This document shows, in pieces, positions 10,501 through 17,584 of a stretch of 64,000 bases of DNA (positions are counted from its first letter, which is position 1; each line of letters opens with the position of its first letter). The notes beneath the pieces were generated by a model. It saw only the letters and a list, made by a program, of their open reading frames with translations, was not told where the DNA came from and did no database searches. Source of the stretch: JBFWVJ01 sp050246795 (GTDB taxonomy: Bacteria > Patescibacteriota > Gracilibacteria > JAUYGZ01); contig JBFWVJ010000005.1 in assembly GCA_050246795.1 (NCBI GenBank), forward strand, positions 1 through 64,000. The letters are read 5' to 3'. Position numbers and translations under genes: made by a program.

Positions 10501-12662
10501 CGATTACCGCTGCCAATGGCAGCCTCACCGATACGGTCAGTGTTTCGGGATCGGGGACGACCACGGTTTCAGGACTCGATGTGAGTTCGTTGGCTGATGG
10601 GACCTTGAATCTTTCGGTTGACTTCACTGACACGGCAGGGAATGTCGCTGCCGCGGGGACTGGATCAGTCCAAAAAGACACCGTGGTGGCTGCGCCGCAA
10701 AATGTGGAATTGAATGATCTGGCGACGATCAATGAGAATACCGAGGCATCTGTGACCCTGGAGGGAACAGTGGCGGAGGATGGACAGCTTTCGTATGTCA
10801 TCAGCGATGGCAGTGATACGGTTTCGGATACGGTGCCGGTCACCAGTGGAGCCTTTTCCATTTCTGGTATCGATGTAAGTGGATTGGATGATGGACCTTT
10901 GACTGTAAGCGTTACTTTGACAGACAATCCCGGAAATCTTTCGGCTACGACTCAGGTGATGGTTCAAAAAGATACCTTGATCGCTGATCCGACCTCATTG
11001 GTGATCAATGCCGCACAGCCGGTGACTTCAGCCAATCAAACCCAAGTGACATTTGCCTTCTCGGTGACGGAAACGGGCGCGGTGGACTATGAATTCACAG
11101 ATGGGACGGATATGGTCTCCGGAACCCGATCAATTTCTTCCACTGGGGTTCAGAATGTGACGGGGGTCGATGTGAGCACTCTTGATGAAGGCACTTTGAC
11201 CCTCACTATTCGCTTCCGAGATGATGCCGGAAATGTGGCTGGAGATGTCTCAGGAACGATTTTGAAGGACACGATCGCCAATACGCCGACGAACTTTATT
11301 ATCAATGGCAATCAGGCGGTCAATCTTGCCAACCAATCGCTCGTCTATTTCCGTGCAAATTTCTCTGAAACCGGCACGATGGACTACGAATTTACCGATG
11401 GCACTGATACGCTCAGTGGTACCACAACGATCTCCAGTACGGGAGTGGTGACGGTTTCCAATGTGGATTTGGCTTTGATGGATGAAGGGCTTGTGTCGGG
11501 CAGTATTACCTTTACGGATGCACTCGGCAATGTCAGTCTGACCGTTTCGGGGACTGCTAATAAGGACACGCTGGTGAATTCTGCGGCTCAGGTGATTTTG
11601 AATGCCGGAACCACCATTGCTGGAGAGACGGCGAATTCTGTGACCCTGTCGTTTATCGTTGTTGAAACCGGCACGGTGAATTATACGATCACCGATGAAA
11701 ACAATGATTCGGTCACGGGAACGTACGTCGTTTCAACGGTGGGGACGGTGGTGATCAGTGGGATCGATGTGAGTTCACTGGCAGATGGACTCTTGATCCC
11801 TGCGATTATGTTCATCGATGATGCTGGAAATGGCGCTTTGACCGTTCGAGGGGCTGCAATCCAAAAAACGGATCAAGTGGCCGATGGTGCTGGGAGGAGA
11901 CGACGGTTTTTCTTCCAGGATGATGAACCAGTGGTTTCATCAGGTGGAGGTGGCGGTGGAGGATCCAGCTCGAGTACGGTTTCACCAGCCGTGACGACGA
12001 CTCCTGAGGTTTTGTCCGAATCTACTGCTCGATCCGAATTGGAGGAACTTCTGCGTTCGGAAGGGCTGATGTCGGATGAGAAGGCTGATGACAATGAAGA
12101 TTTGGTGTTGCCGTTCGTTGACCTAGTGGAAGGCGATGAAGTCTATGACGCGGTGAGGTATTTGTATGGACGGGACATCGTCCGTGGACAGGGGAATGGT
12201 TCACGATTTGATGGCAAGGGAGTGGTTGATTGGGCGCAGGCATTGAAAATGCTGCTCCTGGTGAGCGAGCAGGAAGTGGACTTAGAAGTCGATGAGTCAC
12301 CTTTCCCGGAAGTAGAAGCGAATGCCTGGTTTGCTCCATACTTCGATCTGGCGAAGCGAATGGGGTATGTCAATGGCGGTCCAAAAGGCAGTGTCATTCC
12401 TTGGCAGGCGATGAACCGGGCTGAGGCGGTGGTGCTGGTCTATCGCATTTTTGGCCTTCAGACTTTAGAAAGAGAAGCCTCATCATTTGATGATGTAGAG
12501 GCAGGCGTGTGGTTCTCAGATGCTGTCCACGATGCGGTGGAGCGAGGGTTGTTATCGGTGCAAACGGAAGGCACACAGCGGCTTTTGAATCCTACGGCCT
12601 TGATGACCCGTGAAGAGTTTGTGCGGTTGATCGTTGGGCTATGGTTGGCTGAGCGATCATAA
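4554..12662 (+). CDS. Giant secreted subtilisin-like protease with Ig repeats and SLH-like C-terminus
   Basis: A surface protease of about 2702 residues. I take the ATG at 4554, not the TTG at 4527, because it opens directly on a signal peptide (HFFRRLTALAVVFQMLF, cut near VFAQ). Then come a very acidic stretch (about 30-150), an I9/fervidolysin-type pro-region, and an S8 domain with catalytic D394 (AVIDTGV), H447 (NHGTLVAG) and S788 (SGTSFATP). A beta-rich insert of about 150 residues lies between the oxyanion Asn (AAAGNN) and S788. An FN3-like module, about 15 Ig-like repeats, a glycine linker (about 2463-2475) and an SLH-like region (from about 2520, with VRYLYGRDIVRGQG) follow. It probably sits on the cell envelope and degrades or processes extracellular protein. 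Substrate unknown. Confidence 0.92.
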   Translation: MSHFFRRLTALAVVFQMLFTSPGMAVFAQELTEDPPEVLEEVIQAEVVDDGLGEELVEEEEVMEEQEPVGETEESSSSKASEEEVSDDDGVEDEVEASDQEVGDLEGDEAPVEEVSDEQALSEDGEESEETDLDAGSRPVDADNNSDQNSEIEQNVQNIDELTEELLVPDFSEVLERLEQALADGTLSRDDRAGMVAFLESLQATDEMVQKLLDRFPVRDERELKRSTVQISKGIIPPNLLRKARQDLSRSGVSTQSIETSLPVEYVSDRILVKVSSAAVADQWIAQASAQNLEIVRLLDGSQPLLKIDALDDRSTIDLLQQYISDPNVVYQEPDYVYRTEAVPNDSTYGFQWHHRNTGGNYFGFVGPAGEDIQSQDAWDIFTGNGNTIIAVIDTGVMYTHPDLQNRMWNGSAACVDHNGAALPGACPNHGYDYFDNDDNPIDEANHGTLVAGSAAAHGNNGVGVAGVNWNGKIMALKAGTADSNILLNSSITNGIYFAVRNGAKILNMSFSSSGESTGITNAINFARTNGVLVLAAAGNNSLNLDLPGQDAFPCETNLDNILCIASTNLQGTLQFLGGTATSNYGQTAVDVAAPGSLIVSTAPTQTDLYNNAFENGATDVGQFTLTGSSGWGLKDTGSNKLLTTHTLGSYGNNESTTASINQDFNLSSYRSGTLLFEMSCLTDNTFDAFGKPVDGVAIDFSHNGGTSYEEVTTFNGTLTTQRGQVDVGPNGLPLITIGLNNDDFVSQFRFRFRFFSNATNTGTGCEIDEIRLRVTSGATYLITSGTSFATPITAGLASLIWEYDPTLTYQQVMQQILAGGETLASLTGTTVSGKRINSYRSLALMTDPAVQNLRAFLSNGGTEFFDGNAVSTASPFFSWIAPTGQGIISGYSYAVDGVPDAVVDTTATSVSLSGLSEGPHTFQIFGINDVGTVGTVAVLSFTVDTVAPNAPTLLLLNTNGFVNLANQSASTLSGSAPEGALLEYSISDGNMSVTGSQSVSSGAFSISSVDLDQLADGSLTISATLRDAAGNISSAGTGSATKDTQITPPTQLQLNGGMPINAATPNSVDLTFTTIEAGSAVYTISNGIDADLLNTVSVSGAGTTTVSINHNSLSDATLTIEVLFTDTAGNPAASVQTTLVKDTNVLSVAQVQLNAGVGVNASNVGSSTLSFEAFEIGIADYVISDGSAPDVSGTVNVNAAGIISISNLVLTGLDDGSLTVTVGFTDTVGNEAADAMVSVPKDTTVSPATNVQLNNGNTILKVDQTEVDLTFQTTEAGSATYTITDTGSGVITATVPVTAAGTTTVQGLDVSGLADGTLSLSVVFTDLVGNSAAAGTGSVLKDSIVMAPTNVQLNGSVTISAATQTSVDLTFETTEAGSASYTISKDAGSITGSVNVLGAGTTTVADLDVTSLGDGTLTLSVIFTDTPGNVSAAGTGTVEKDTTVIPAASVRLNNGAGVNQATVLNSSLMFETTESGNATYVISNGTASDLTGSVSVTASGTTTVSNLDLTSFGDGLLNLSVVFTDTVGNTAAAGVGTAQKDIVVNPATNVQLNGGVTIIAATEASVNLTFSTDESGSITYTISDGGATQPLTGTQSVAGGPVTIAGLDVRSLANGTLTISVIFTDGLGNEAAAGIGTVLKDSVIPLAPQNVQLNGGVTINADTADSVSITGTVNEPGTLLYAIVDGDGDDVNGSMVVAASGPFTISGIDVSSLSDGTLTVYVTLTDVSGNTSLDENNTVLKDVVFQAATNVALNGGVTINASTHTGVALSFQTIEAGSAQYSIFDGTDTLSGSVAVVAAGTTTVSNIDVSGLTDNVTLQISVVFTDSAGNTAAAGTGTVLKDAVIPQAPQNVQLNGGVTIVLANQTSVFLTGTVGEGGMLSYVISDGVHADITGTQSVGVGAFTVTGLNVSSLSDGTLNISVRVTDDAGNQSAAGTAIVSKDTDISVVTNVQLNGGVTINEGTQTSVNLTFVGVESGSASYTITAANGSLTDTVSVSGSGTTTVSGLDVSSLADGTLNLSVDFTDTAGNVAAAGTGSVQKDTVVAAPQNVELNDLATINENTEASVTLEGTVAEDGQLSYVISDGSDTVSDTVPVTSGAFSISGIDVSGLDDGPLTVSVTLTDNPGNLSATTQVMVQKDTLIADPTSLVINAAQPVTSANQTQVTFAFSVTETGAVDYEFTDGTDMVSGTRSISSTGVQNVTGVDVSTLDEGTLTLTIRFRDDAGNVAGDVSGTILKDTIANTPTNFIINGNQAVNLANQSLVYFRANFSETGTMDYEFTDGTDTLSGTTTISSTGVVTVSNVDLALMDEGLVSGSITFTDALGNVSLTVSGTANKDTLVNSAAQVILNAGTTIAGETANSVTLSFIVVETGTVNYTITDENNDSVTGTYVVSTVGTVVISGIDVSSLADGLLIPAIMFIDDAGNGALTVRGAAIQKTDQVADGAGRRRRFFFQDDEPVVSSGGGGGGGSSSSTVSPAVTTTPEVLSESTARSELEELLRSEGLMSDEKADDNEDLVLPFVDLVEGDEVYDAVRYLYGRDIVRGQGNGSRFDGKGVVDWAQALKMLLLVSEQEVDLEVDESPFPEVEANAWFAPYFDLAKRMGYVNGGPKGSVIPWQAMNRAEAVVLVYRIFGLQTLEREASSFDDVEAGVWFSDAVHDAVERGLLSVQTEGTQRLLNPTALMTREEFVRLIVGLWLAERS
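7392..11862 (+). repeat. Array of ~15 Ig-like repeats coded in tandem
   Basis: About 15 consecutive units of roughly 300 bp each encode a ~100-residue module. Each unit opens with a NVQLNGGVTI-type strand, has a TYTISDG core and LDVSSLADGTLTLSV, and ends with FTDTAGN ... KDT. The KD pair recurs at each unit end. Units are diverged in DNA and protein, so it is an old array rather than a recent expansion. It is probably a stalk that holds the protease or its C-terminus away from the cell. Confidence 0.9.
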
Positions 12663-12709
12663 TCGGGAAGAAATGATGGGGATCAAAAAGAAGGTGAGGA
12701 TAATCAAAA

Positions 12710-12737
12710 GAAGGCGAGGATAATCATCCTCGCCTTC
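12710..12737 (-). terminator. Terminator hairpin of the beta-propeller gene
   Basis: A perfect 12-bp stem (GAAGGCGAGGAT with its complement) and a 4-nt loop lie between the two convergent large genes. On the minus strand it is followed by TTTTG; on the plus strand no T-run follows. An earlier partial copy (AAGGTGAGGATAATC at 12691) precedes it. The same GAAGGCGAG arms form the guaA terminator at 15537. Confidence 0.8.
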
Positions 12738-12757
12738 TGTCATGGATGTATGATTTC

Positions 12758-15418
12758 TTATTCACCGGGTAAATAATCCACGTCATCCTGTTTTTCCCCT
12801 GAGAGCTTGATGAAGCCCAGGGATTTTACAGTATCAAGGACGTAGGAACGGATATAGCCTGGGGAGATGGAGTAGAGGTATTCGCCGATGTAGACCATTC
12901 GCTGGACCATGCGTTCGGGGTCGCCGTAGAACCATTCTCCAGAGTTTTCAAACACGCTGTCGTCTTCGTAGTGGGTCACTTTGCCTTTCAGCTGGAAGCC
13001 ATTGGTGAGGTCGACGGAGTAAACGATGCCACCTGAGAAGACGGTCTGGATGTTGTTATAGATGTCCTTGGAACTAGGATCAATTTCTTCGGTGATGGTG
13101 ATCGGGAAGGCGAGGAGTTTCTTGTCTTTGTCGAAGAGCAAGGCTTTGTGGTTGTAGAGCAGGTCGCTGGTGGTGCCACGGGCTCCGATGACTTCTTTGT
13201 GCGTTTCTTTTGGATTGGCCACATCGGTCACGTCAAAGATCGAGAGCTTCATCCCCAGGAGGAATTCAGAGGTCAGGAATTCAGCATCTTCCGCTTCCGG
13301 GGAGACTTCCCGGCCAAATCCGATGAGATGGGTTTCGTCGAATGGGTGGAGGTAATCGCTCCAGCCTGGGATTTTGAGTTCGCCTAAAATCTTTGGGGTG
13401 GTCGCGGTTGAAAGGTCGATGACGAAGAGGGGATCGACATTGCGGAAGGTGACCATGTAGGCCCGGTTGCCCATGAAGCGGACCGATTTGATGCGTTCAT
13501 CGGGAGCGATCTCTTCGATTTTCCCGACGGTATTCATGTTGTCGCGATTCAAGACGTAGAGATTGTTCCAGGTGGACGATCCCGTGCGCGAGTTGTAGCT
13601 ATCGAGAGTGGTCGCAATGCGGAAGGTGTCGCCGGATTCATCCATGGAGAATTGGTTCAAGATATTGCCGGGGACGGAGCCTTGGTTCTGGTATTCCACT
13701 TCGTCTTGAGCGAGCTTGAATCGGTACACGAGGGTTGATTGTTCGTTTTCGTAGTAGAGATCACGCCCTACCCGTCGTTGAATTTCTCGATAGTGCGGAG
13801 CGGCGACATAGAGGTTTTCCCGAGAAGCATAGATGTTTTGACTGGAGCCCAGCACGACCTTTCGGTTGAGTTCTCCGTCGAGGTCAGCGATGTTCAATCC
13901 CGCCACGATCATGTAGTTGCGGTCCTGAAAGTTGGGGAAGTATTGCACTCCGGTACAGCGGACGAGTGGTTTGTCTTCTTCTCCATGAGCGCTGTCCTTG
14001 AAGAGGGGTAAGATCACGTCGGCTGGCTGGTCTTTTTGGATGTAAAAGTAGGGGATGTATTGGTTGAGGACGAAGTAGACATTTTTGCCCACCTTGCGGG
14101 AGCTGGTGTAATTCCCTTCGATTTCGATGCTTCGTTGTTTTCGAGGATTGCTTCGATTGGTGATGCTATAGACGTAGACCTTCATTCTGGTTTGGTCGAA
14201 AACAGGGCCAGGCCAGATGTCGACGGCCATTCGGGATTCCATCATGAGGGGTCTTGGTGTGGGATACGGATAATCACGGTAGCGGTACACGTGTCCGATG
14301 ATCACCATTTGGTTGTCGTCGACGTAGATTTCCTGAGGAGTGAAGTCAGGATCGTCGAGCGTGATCGTGGAAAGTTCTTTCAGCGTTGTCCCAGGATAGG
14401 CTTCGACGATGCGAACGGTATCGTTCTTGATCAGGTAGATGTATTTTCCGTCGTTTTTGACGATGTCCGCTTCATCCACTCCTTTGACCTGAACATTGGT
14501 TTGGGAATAGTCATCTGCTCCCGCTCCACCCCCGAGCTGATTGGAAGCTCTGGATTCTGTTGTGGTTGAGGTGGGGGATGGTGCTTGGGGTGGAATCGCT
14601 CCTTGAGCACTGTCTCCGTCCCGGATGGATTCTTCCATGGCTTCCCCTTCGGATTTTAAGTAATAGTCATCGTATATCGGTTCGTTTAACTCCAGCTTTT
14701 CGATGAGGGCATCACAAGAATCAATTTGAGGGAGTTCGCTTTCCCGCACGTCGAATTCTTGGAGTCTGGCCAAGGCGAGAGATTCATCTTGAAGCGTTTC
14801 CTTCGCGGCGTGGATCATGCGTGCCATTTCTCCACGGGTGATGTTTTTCCGGAAGCTGCGGACGCTGACAGGGATGCCTTTTCGGTTTTCAAGCGATCTG
14901 ACAAAGGGGGTAAACCAGTGTTCGTCGGACGCATTGCTCGTCGTCCGGAGTTTGACTGTGTTGGCGATGATCTTAGCGGCTTCTGCGAAGTTCACCGGTT
15001 GGGTGGGCTTGAAGGTGCCGTCGGGGTAGCCGTCGATGATGCCCTTTTCTTTGGCCATGCAGACGTACTTGGCAAACCAGTCTTCTTTTTTTACATCGGA
15101 AAAATGCACGGTGTCTCCGCTGATCTTTTCCAGACAGGCGTCGATTTCAGCAGCCGTGAATTGGGCTTCCACCATGATCTTGGTGAGCTCCGCGCGGTTG
15201 ATCTGATAGTCGGGACGGAACTGGTTTTCTTCTTGACCTTCGACTTCATATCCTTGGACGATGTTGTTTGTTTTGAGATATTCGATGGAGTCTTTGTATT
15301 CGTAGTCTGCATACACGTCGACGAAGGGGGAGTCGGTGTCTTGAGCACTTGTAGGGGGAAGGGGCGTAAGGGTCGCAAGGACCGTAAGGGTTATAAGGCT
15401 TGAGACGAGTTTTTTCAT
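12758..15418 (-). CDS. Secreted SLH/beta-propeller protein
   Basis: An 886-residue exported protein. The frame is open upstream to 15472, but the ATG at 15418 starts on MKKLVSSLI, a signal peptide cut near TSAQ. Three SLH-type repeats follow (about 30-210: FVDVYADYEYKDSIEYL, HFSDVKKEDWFAKYV, WFTPFVRSLE), then a linker rich in Ser/Pro/Gly. The rest (about 300-880) matches the beta-propeller family typified by Bacillus YjfD-like secreted proteins: QVKGVDEADIVKNDGKYIYL, VRFMGNRAYMVTFRNVDPLFVIDL and FDVTDVANPKE. SLH repeats suggest non-covalent anchoring to the cell wall. Ligand or activity is unknown. The hydrophobic core of the signal peptide is encoded by a short tandem repeat. Confidence 0.88.
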   Translation of the reverse strand: MKKLVSSLITLTVLATLTPLPPTSAQDTDSPFVDVYADYEYKDSIEYLKTNNIVQGYEVEGQEENQFRPDYQINRAELTKIMVEAQFTAAEIDACLEKISGDTVHFSDVKKEDWFAKYVCMAKEKGIIDGYPDGTFKPTQPVNFAEAAKIIANTVKLRTTSNASDEHWFTPFVRSLENRKGIPVSVRSFRKNITRGEMARMIHAAKETLQDESLALARLQEFDVRESELPQIDSCDALIEKLELNEPIYDDYYLKSEGEAMEESIRDGDSAQGAIPPQAPSPTSTTTESRASNQLGGGAGADDYSQTNVQVKGVDEADIVKNDGKYIYLIKNDTVRIVEAYPGTTLKELSTITLDDPDFTPQEIYVDDNQMVIIGHVYRYRDYPYPTPRPLMMESRMAVDIWPGPVFDQTRMKVYVYSITNRSNPRKQRSIEIEGNYTSSRKVGKNVYFVLNQYIPYFYIQKDQPADVILPLFKDSAHGEEDKPLVRCTGVQYFPNFQDRNYMIVAGLNIADLDGELNRKVVLGSSQNIYASRENLYVAAPHYREIQRRVGRDLYYENEQSTLVYRFKLAQDEVEYQNQGSVPGNILNQFSMDESGDTFRIATTLDSYNSRTGSSTWNNLYVLNRDNMNTVGKIEEIAPDERIKSVRFMGNRAYMVTFRNVDPLFVIDLSTATTPKILGELKIPGWSDYLHPFDETHLIGFGREVSPEAEDAEFLTSEFLLGMKLSIFDVTDVANPKETHKEVIGARGTTSDLLYNHKALLFDKDKKLLAFPITITEEIDPSSKDIYNNIQTVFSGGIVYSVDLTNGFQLKGKVTHYEDDSVFENSGEWFYGDPERMVQRMVYIGEYLYSISPGYIRSYVLDTVKSLGFIKLSGEKQDDVDYLPGE
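15361..15399. repeat. GTAAGG minisatellite forming a signal-peptide core
   Basis: Four 9-bp units of the form GNCGTAAGG lie inside the gene and encode, on the minus strand, the TLITLTVLATLTPLP hydrophobic core of its signal peptide. The same unit forms the arrays at 18731-18771 and 22280-22322 outside genes. Confidence 0.75.
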
Positions 15419-15453
15419 ATGGAAAAATGAAGGATAATGCAGCTTTCTATCAT

Positions 15454-15481
15454 CTATTACGAAAAATACCATGGTTGGTAA
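15454..15481 (-). promoter_or_regulatory. Possible sigma70 promoter of the beta-propeller gene
   Basis: On the minus strand TTACCA and TAATAG are 16 bp apart, about 35 bp upstream of the ATG at 15418. Found by eye; weak consensus. Confidence 0.35.
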
Positions 15482-15536
15482 CAGGGATGGTGGGGGATGG
15501 GCTTGCCGAGTTTGTCACACGATGGTTAACCATAAA

Positions 15537-15564
15537 GAAGGCGAGGATGTCCATGCTCGCCTTC
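15537..15564 (-). terminator. guaA terminator hairpin
   Basis: GAAGGCGAG, a 10-nt loop and CTCGCCTTC lie 12 bp after the guaA stop, followed on the minus strand by TTTATGG. The arms are identical to those of the hairpin at 12710-12737. The short T-run makes it a weak classical terminator. Confidence 0.65.
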
Positions 15565-15576
15565 GTATGAAATTTT

Positions 15577-17415
15577 TTATTCCCATTCAATGGTCCCCGG
15601 CGGCTTATTTGTCAGATCGTAGAAGATCAACGAAGGAGTCAGATTCTTGAGTTGTTCTAAAATGTTGTTCAATCTTTCCGTTGGAATGAGGGCAAAATCG
15701 GCGGTCATGGCGTCGATGGAAGACACCGGCCGAAGCACGCAGCTTTCGTGAGTGTCGGTGGAGGAAGCGAGAGGCAGCAAGATGGTCGGACACTGCCAGA
15801 TGACTTTTTCTTCCAAATCAAAGCGGTTGATTTCGTCCATGACGATTTTGTCGGCTTCTTGGATGGTCGCGACACGGTCGGGAGTCAGATAGCGGTCGGG
15901 GAGGATGCTGGTATCGGAAGCATCTCCATGAAGCGTGAAGAGCACCCGGTTGATGGATTCGAAGCGGTTGGTGAGTTCCGTAGAGATTTCCTGGAGCTCT
16001 TCTTTGTTCCACAAGTCCTGCCAGGTTTTTCCGTCGATGGGGCTGAGAGCGACGGGGTGGCGGTAGGTGCGCACGTCTCCTTGGACGCCGACGGATTCTA
16101 CGGGCAGGATTTTTCCTGTCAGGTGGTGGCTGGCAAGGAGTTCGTTGACCTTCATTTCTTCTCTGGAAAGGTCTTCCGGTGCGGGGACTTTGTGAGGCGT
16201 GCAGAGGATGCGGATAGCCAGACCAGGCCCCGGGAAGGGATGCCGCCAGACGAGGTGGTGGGGGAGACCGAGCTGTTCGCCGAGTTCCCGGACTTCGTCT
16301 TTGTAGAGTTCAGCCAGTGGCTCAATGACCAGTCCTTGGTCCATGAGTTCCTGGATTTCCGGCACGCGGTTGTGATGGGTCTTGATCTTGTCGGCGTGTT
16401 TGGTGCCTCCTGATTCGATCGTATCTGGGTAAATTGTTCCTTGGCCTAAAATCCAGTGATCAGGGTCCAATCCCATTTCATGGATGGCTTTGGCTTGGAT
16501 GTCGATAAATTTCTTTCCGATGATTTGTCGTTTTCGTTCCGGTTCGGCGACTCCCTTGAGCGCTTCATAAAAATCCTGTTTGGCGTCGTAGACGTGGAGG
16601 TTGTTCATGTTGAGGGCACGAAGCGCGCTCATGACTTCGTCAATCTCTCCCTTGCGCATGAAGCCGGTATCGACGAGGAGTCCATAGACTTTGTCTTCTC
16701 CCAGGACTTTGTTCAGGAGCGTGAAAGCCACCACCGAATCTACTCCTCCGGACACGAGCATAAAGACCTTGCGGCCGCTGGGGTCCACGTGCTGGAGGAT
16801 CTGTTGGCTGATGTATTCCAGGTAGTTGGCGGTGCTCCAGGTTTTTTCCGCCTTGGTCAGGTTCACGAAGTTTTCCAGGACCTTTTGTCCTAGTTCGGTG
16901 TGGGTCACTTCAGGGTGGAACTGGATCCCATAGATATGCTTATTCGTATTGCCCACGGCAGCGAAGTCGTTGTTGTCGGTATGGGCAAGCACGGTGAAGC
17001 TGGTCGGGATTTCAGTGACTTCGTCCCAGTGGGACATCCAGACTTTCAGTTCATCTGGTTCGATGCCTTCGAAGAGGCCTTCCTTGCGGTCAATATATAG
17101 CTTTGTCTTCCCGTATTCCTTGGTTTTTCCAGGGGAAATTTTTCCTCCCAGTGTTTTGTTGGTGAGCTGGTGTCCGTAGCAGATGCCGAGGACTGGGATA
17201 TTGAGCACGAAAATATCCGGGTCGGCGACGAGGGCATGTTCCGCGTTGACACTTTGTGGTCCTCCGGAAAGGATAATTCCTGAGTAATTTTTTAGTTCAG
17301 AAGCGGGGGTGTCGTGGGGAAGGATCACGGCGTAGACTCCCAATCGTCGGATTCGGTTCGTGATGAGGTGGGCGTATTGGCCGCCGAAGTCGAGGATGGC
17401 GATGGTGTTTTCCAT
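15577..17415 (-). CDS. guaA: GMP synthase (glutamine-hydrolysing), long form
   Basis: It makes GMP from XMP, ATP and glutamine in purine synthesis. The class I amidotransferase domain carries the triad C79 (GICYGHQ), H167 and E169 (QFHPEV). The ATP-pyrophosphatase domain has the P-loop SGGVDS at 222-227, then TIYPDTIESGG and PFPGPGLAIRIL. The protein ends in the usual PPGTIEWE. At 612 residues it is about 90 longer than the E. coli enzyme. The extra part lies in the C-terminal dimerisation region, between VGVQGDVRTYRHPVAL and CVLRPVSSIDAMTADFA, as in the long form with two dimerisation subdomains known from eukaryotes. A repeat array precedes the start codon. Confidence 0.96.
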   Translation of the reverse strand: MENTIAILDFGGQYAHLITNRIRRLGVYAVILPHDTPASELKNYSGIILSGGPQSVNAEHALVADPDIFVLNIPVLGICYGHQLTNKTLGGKISPGKTKEYGKTKLYIDRKEGLFEGIEPDELKVWMSHWDEVTEIPTSFTVLAHTDNNDFAAVGNTNKHIYGIQFHPEVTHTELGQKVLENFVNLTKAEKTWSTANYLEYISQQILQHVDPSGRKVFMLVSGGVDSVVAFTLLNKVLGEDKVYGLLVDTGFMRKGEIDEVMSALRALNMNNLHVYDAKQDFYEALKGVAEPERKRQIIGKKFIDIQAKAIHEMGLDPDHWILGQGTIYPDTIESGGTKHADKIKTHHNRVPEIQELMDQGLVIEPLAELYKDEVRELGEQLGLPHHLVWRHPFPGPGLAIRILCTPHKVPAPEDLSREEMKVNELLASHHLTGKILPVESVGVQGDVRTYRHPVALSPIDGKTWQDLWNKEELQEISTELTNRFESINRVLFTLHGDASDTSILPDRYLTPDRVATIQEADKIVMDEINRFDLEEKVIWQCPTILLPLASSTDTHESCVLRPVSSIDAMTADFALIPTERLNNILEQLKNLTPSLIFYDLTNKPPGTIEWE

Positions 17416-17420
17416 GGGGG

Positions 17421-17488
17421 GAGGGTTTGGAGGGTACGAAGGGTAGGGAGGGTACGGAGGGTACGGACGGTACGGACGGTACGGAGGA
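17421..17488. repeat. GGGTACGGA minisatellite before guaA start
   Basis: About seven 9-10 bp units (GGGTACGAA, GGGTACGGA, CGGTACGGA) lie 5 bp upstream of the guaA ATG. On the coding strand they read CCTCCGTACC. An inverse, pyrimidine-rich set lies at 17538-17584, so the two can pair in the prsW-guaA intergenic RNA. Confidence 0.85.
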
Positions 17489-17537
17489 GTTTGAAAAAAA
17501 CGTAGCTAGATTATAGCAGTATTTTGTTTTTTTGCAG

Positions 17538-17584
17538 CCCTTCTCTTTTGTGCCTTTCCAACCTTAGGTCCCTTTCGTACCCTT
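17538..17584. repeat. Inverted partner array overlapping the prsW stop
   Basis: Pyrimidine-rich units (CCTTTCGTACCCTT, CCTTTCCAACCTTAGG) run from the intergenic gap into the last codons of prsW, where they encode the KGTKGT tail. They are complementary in type to the array at 17421-17488. Confidence 0.65.

Noticed and set aside
6024..11569. Many minus-strand frames of 60-160 codons opposite the giant subtilase gene
   Set aside because: They are antisense shadows of the repeat array, low in complexity and periodic like it.
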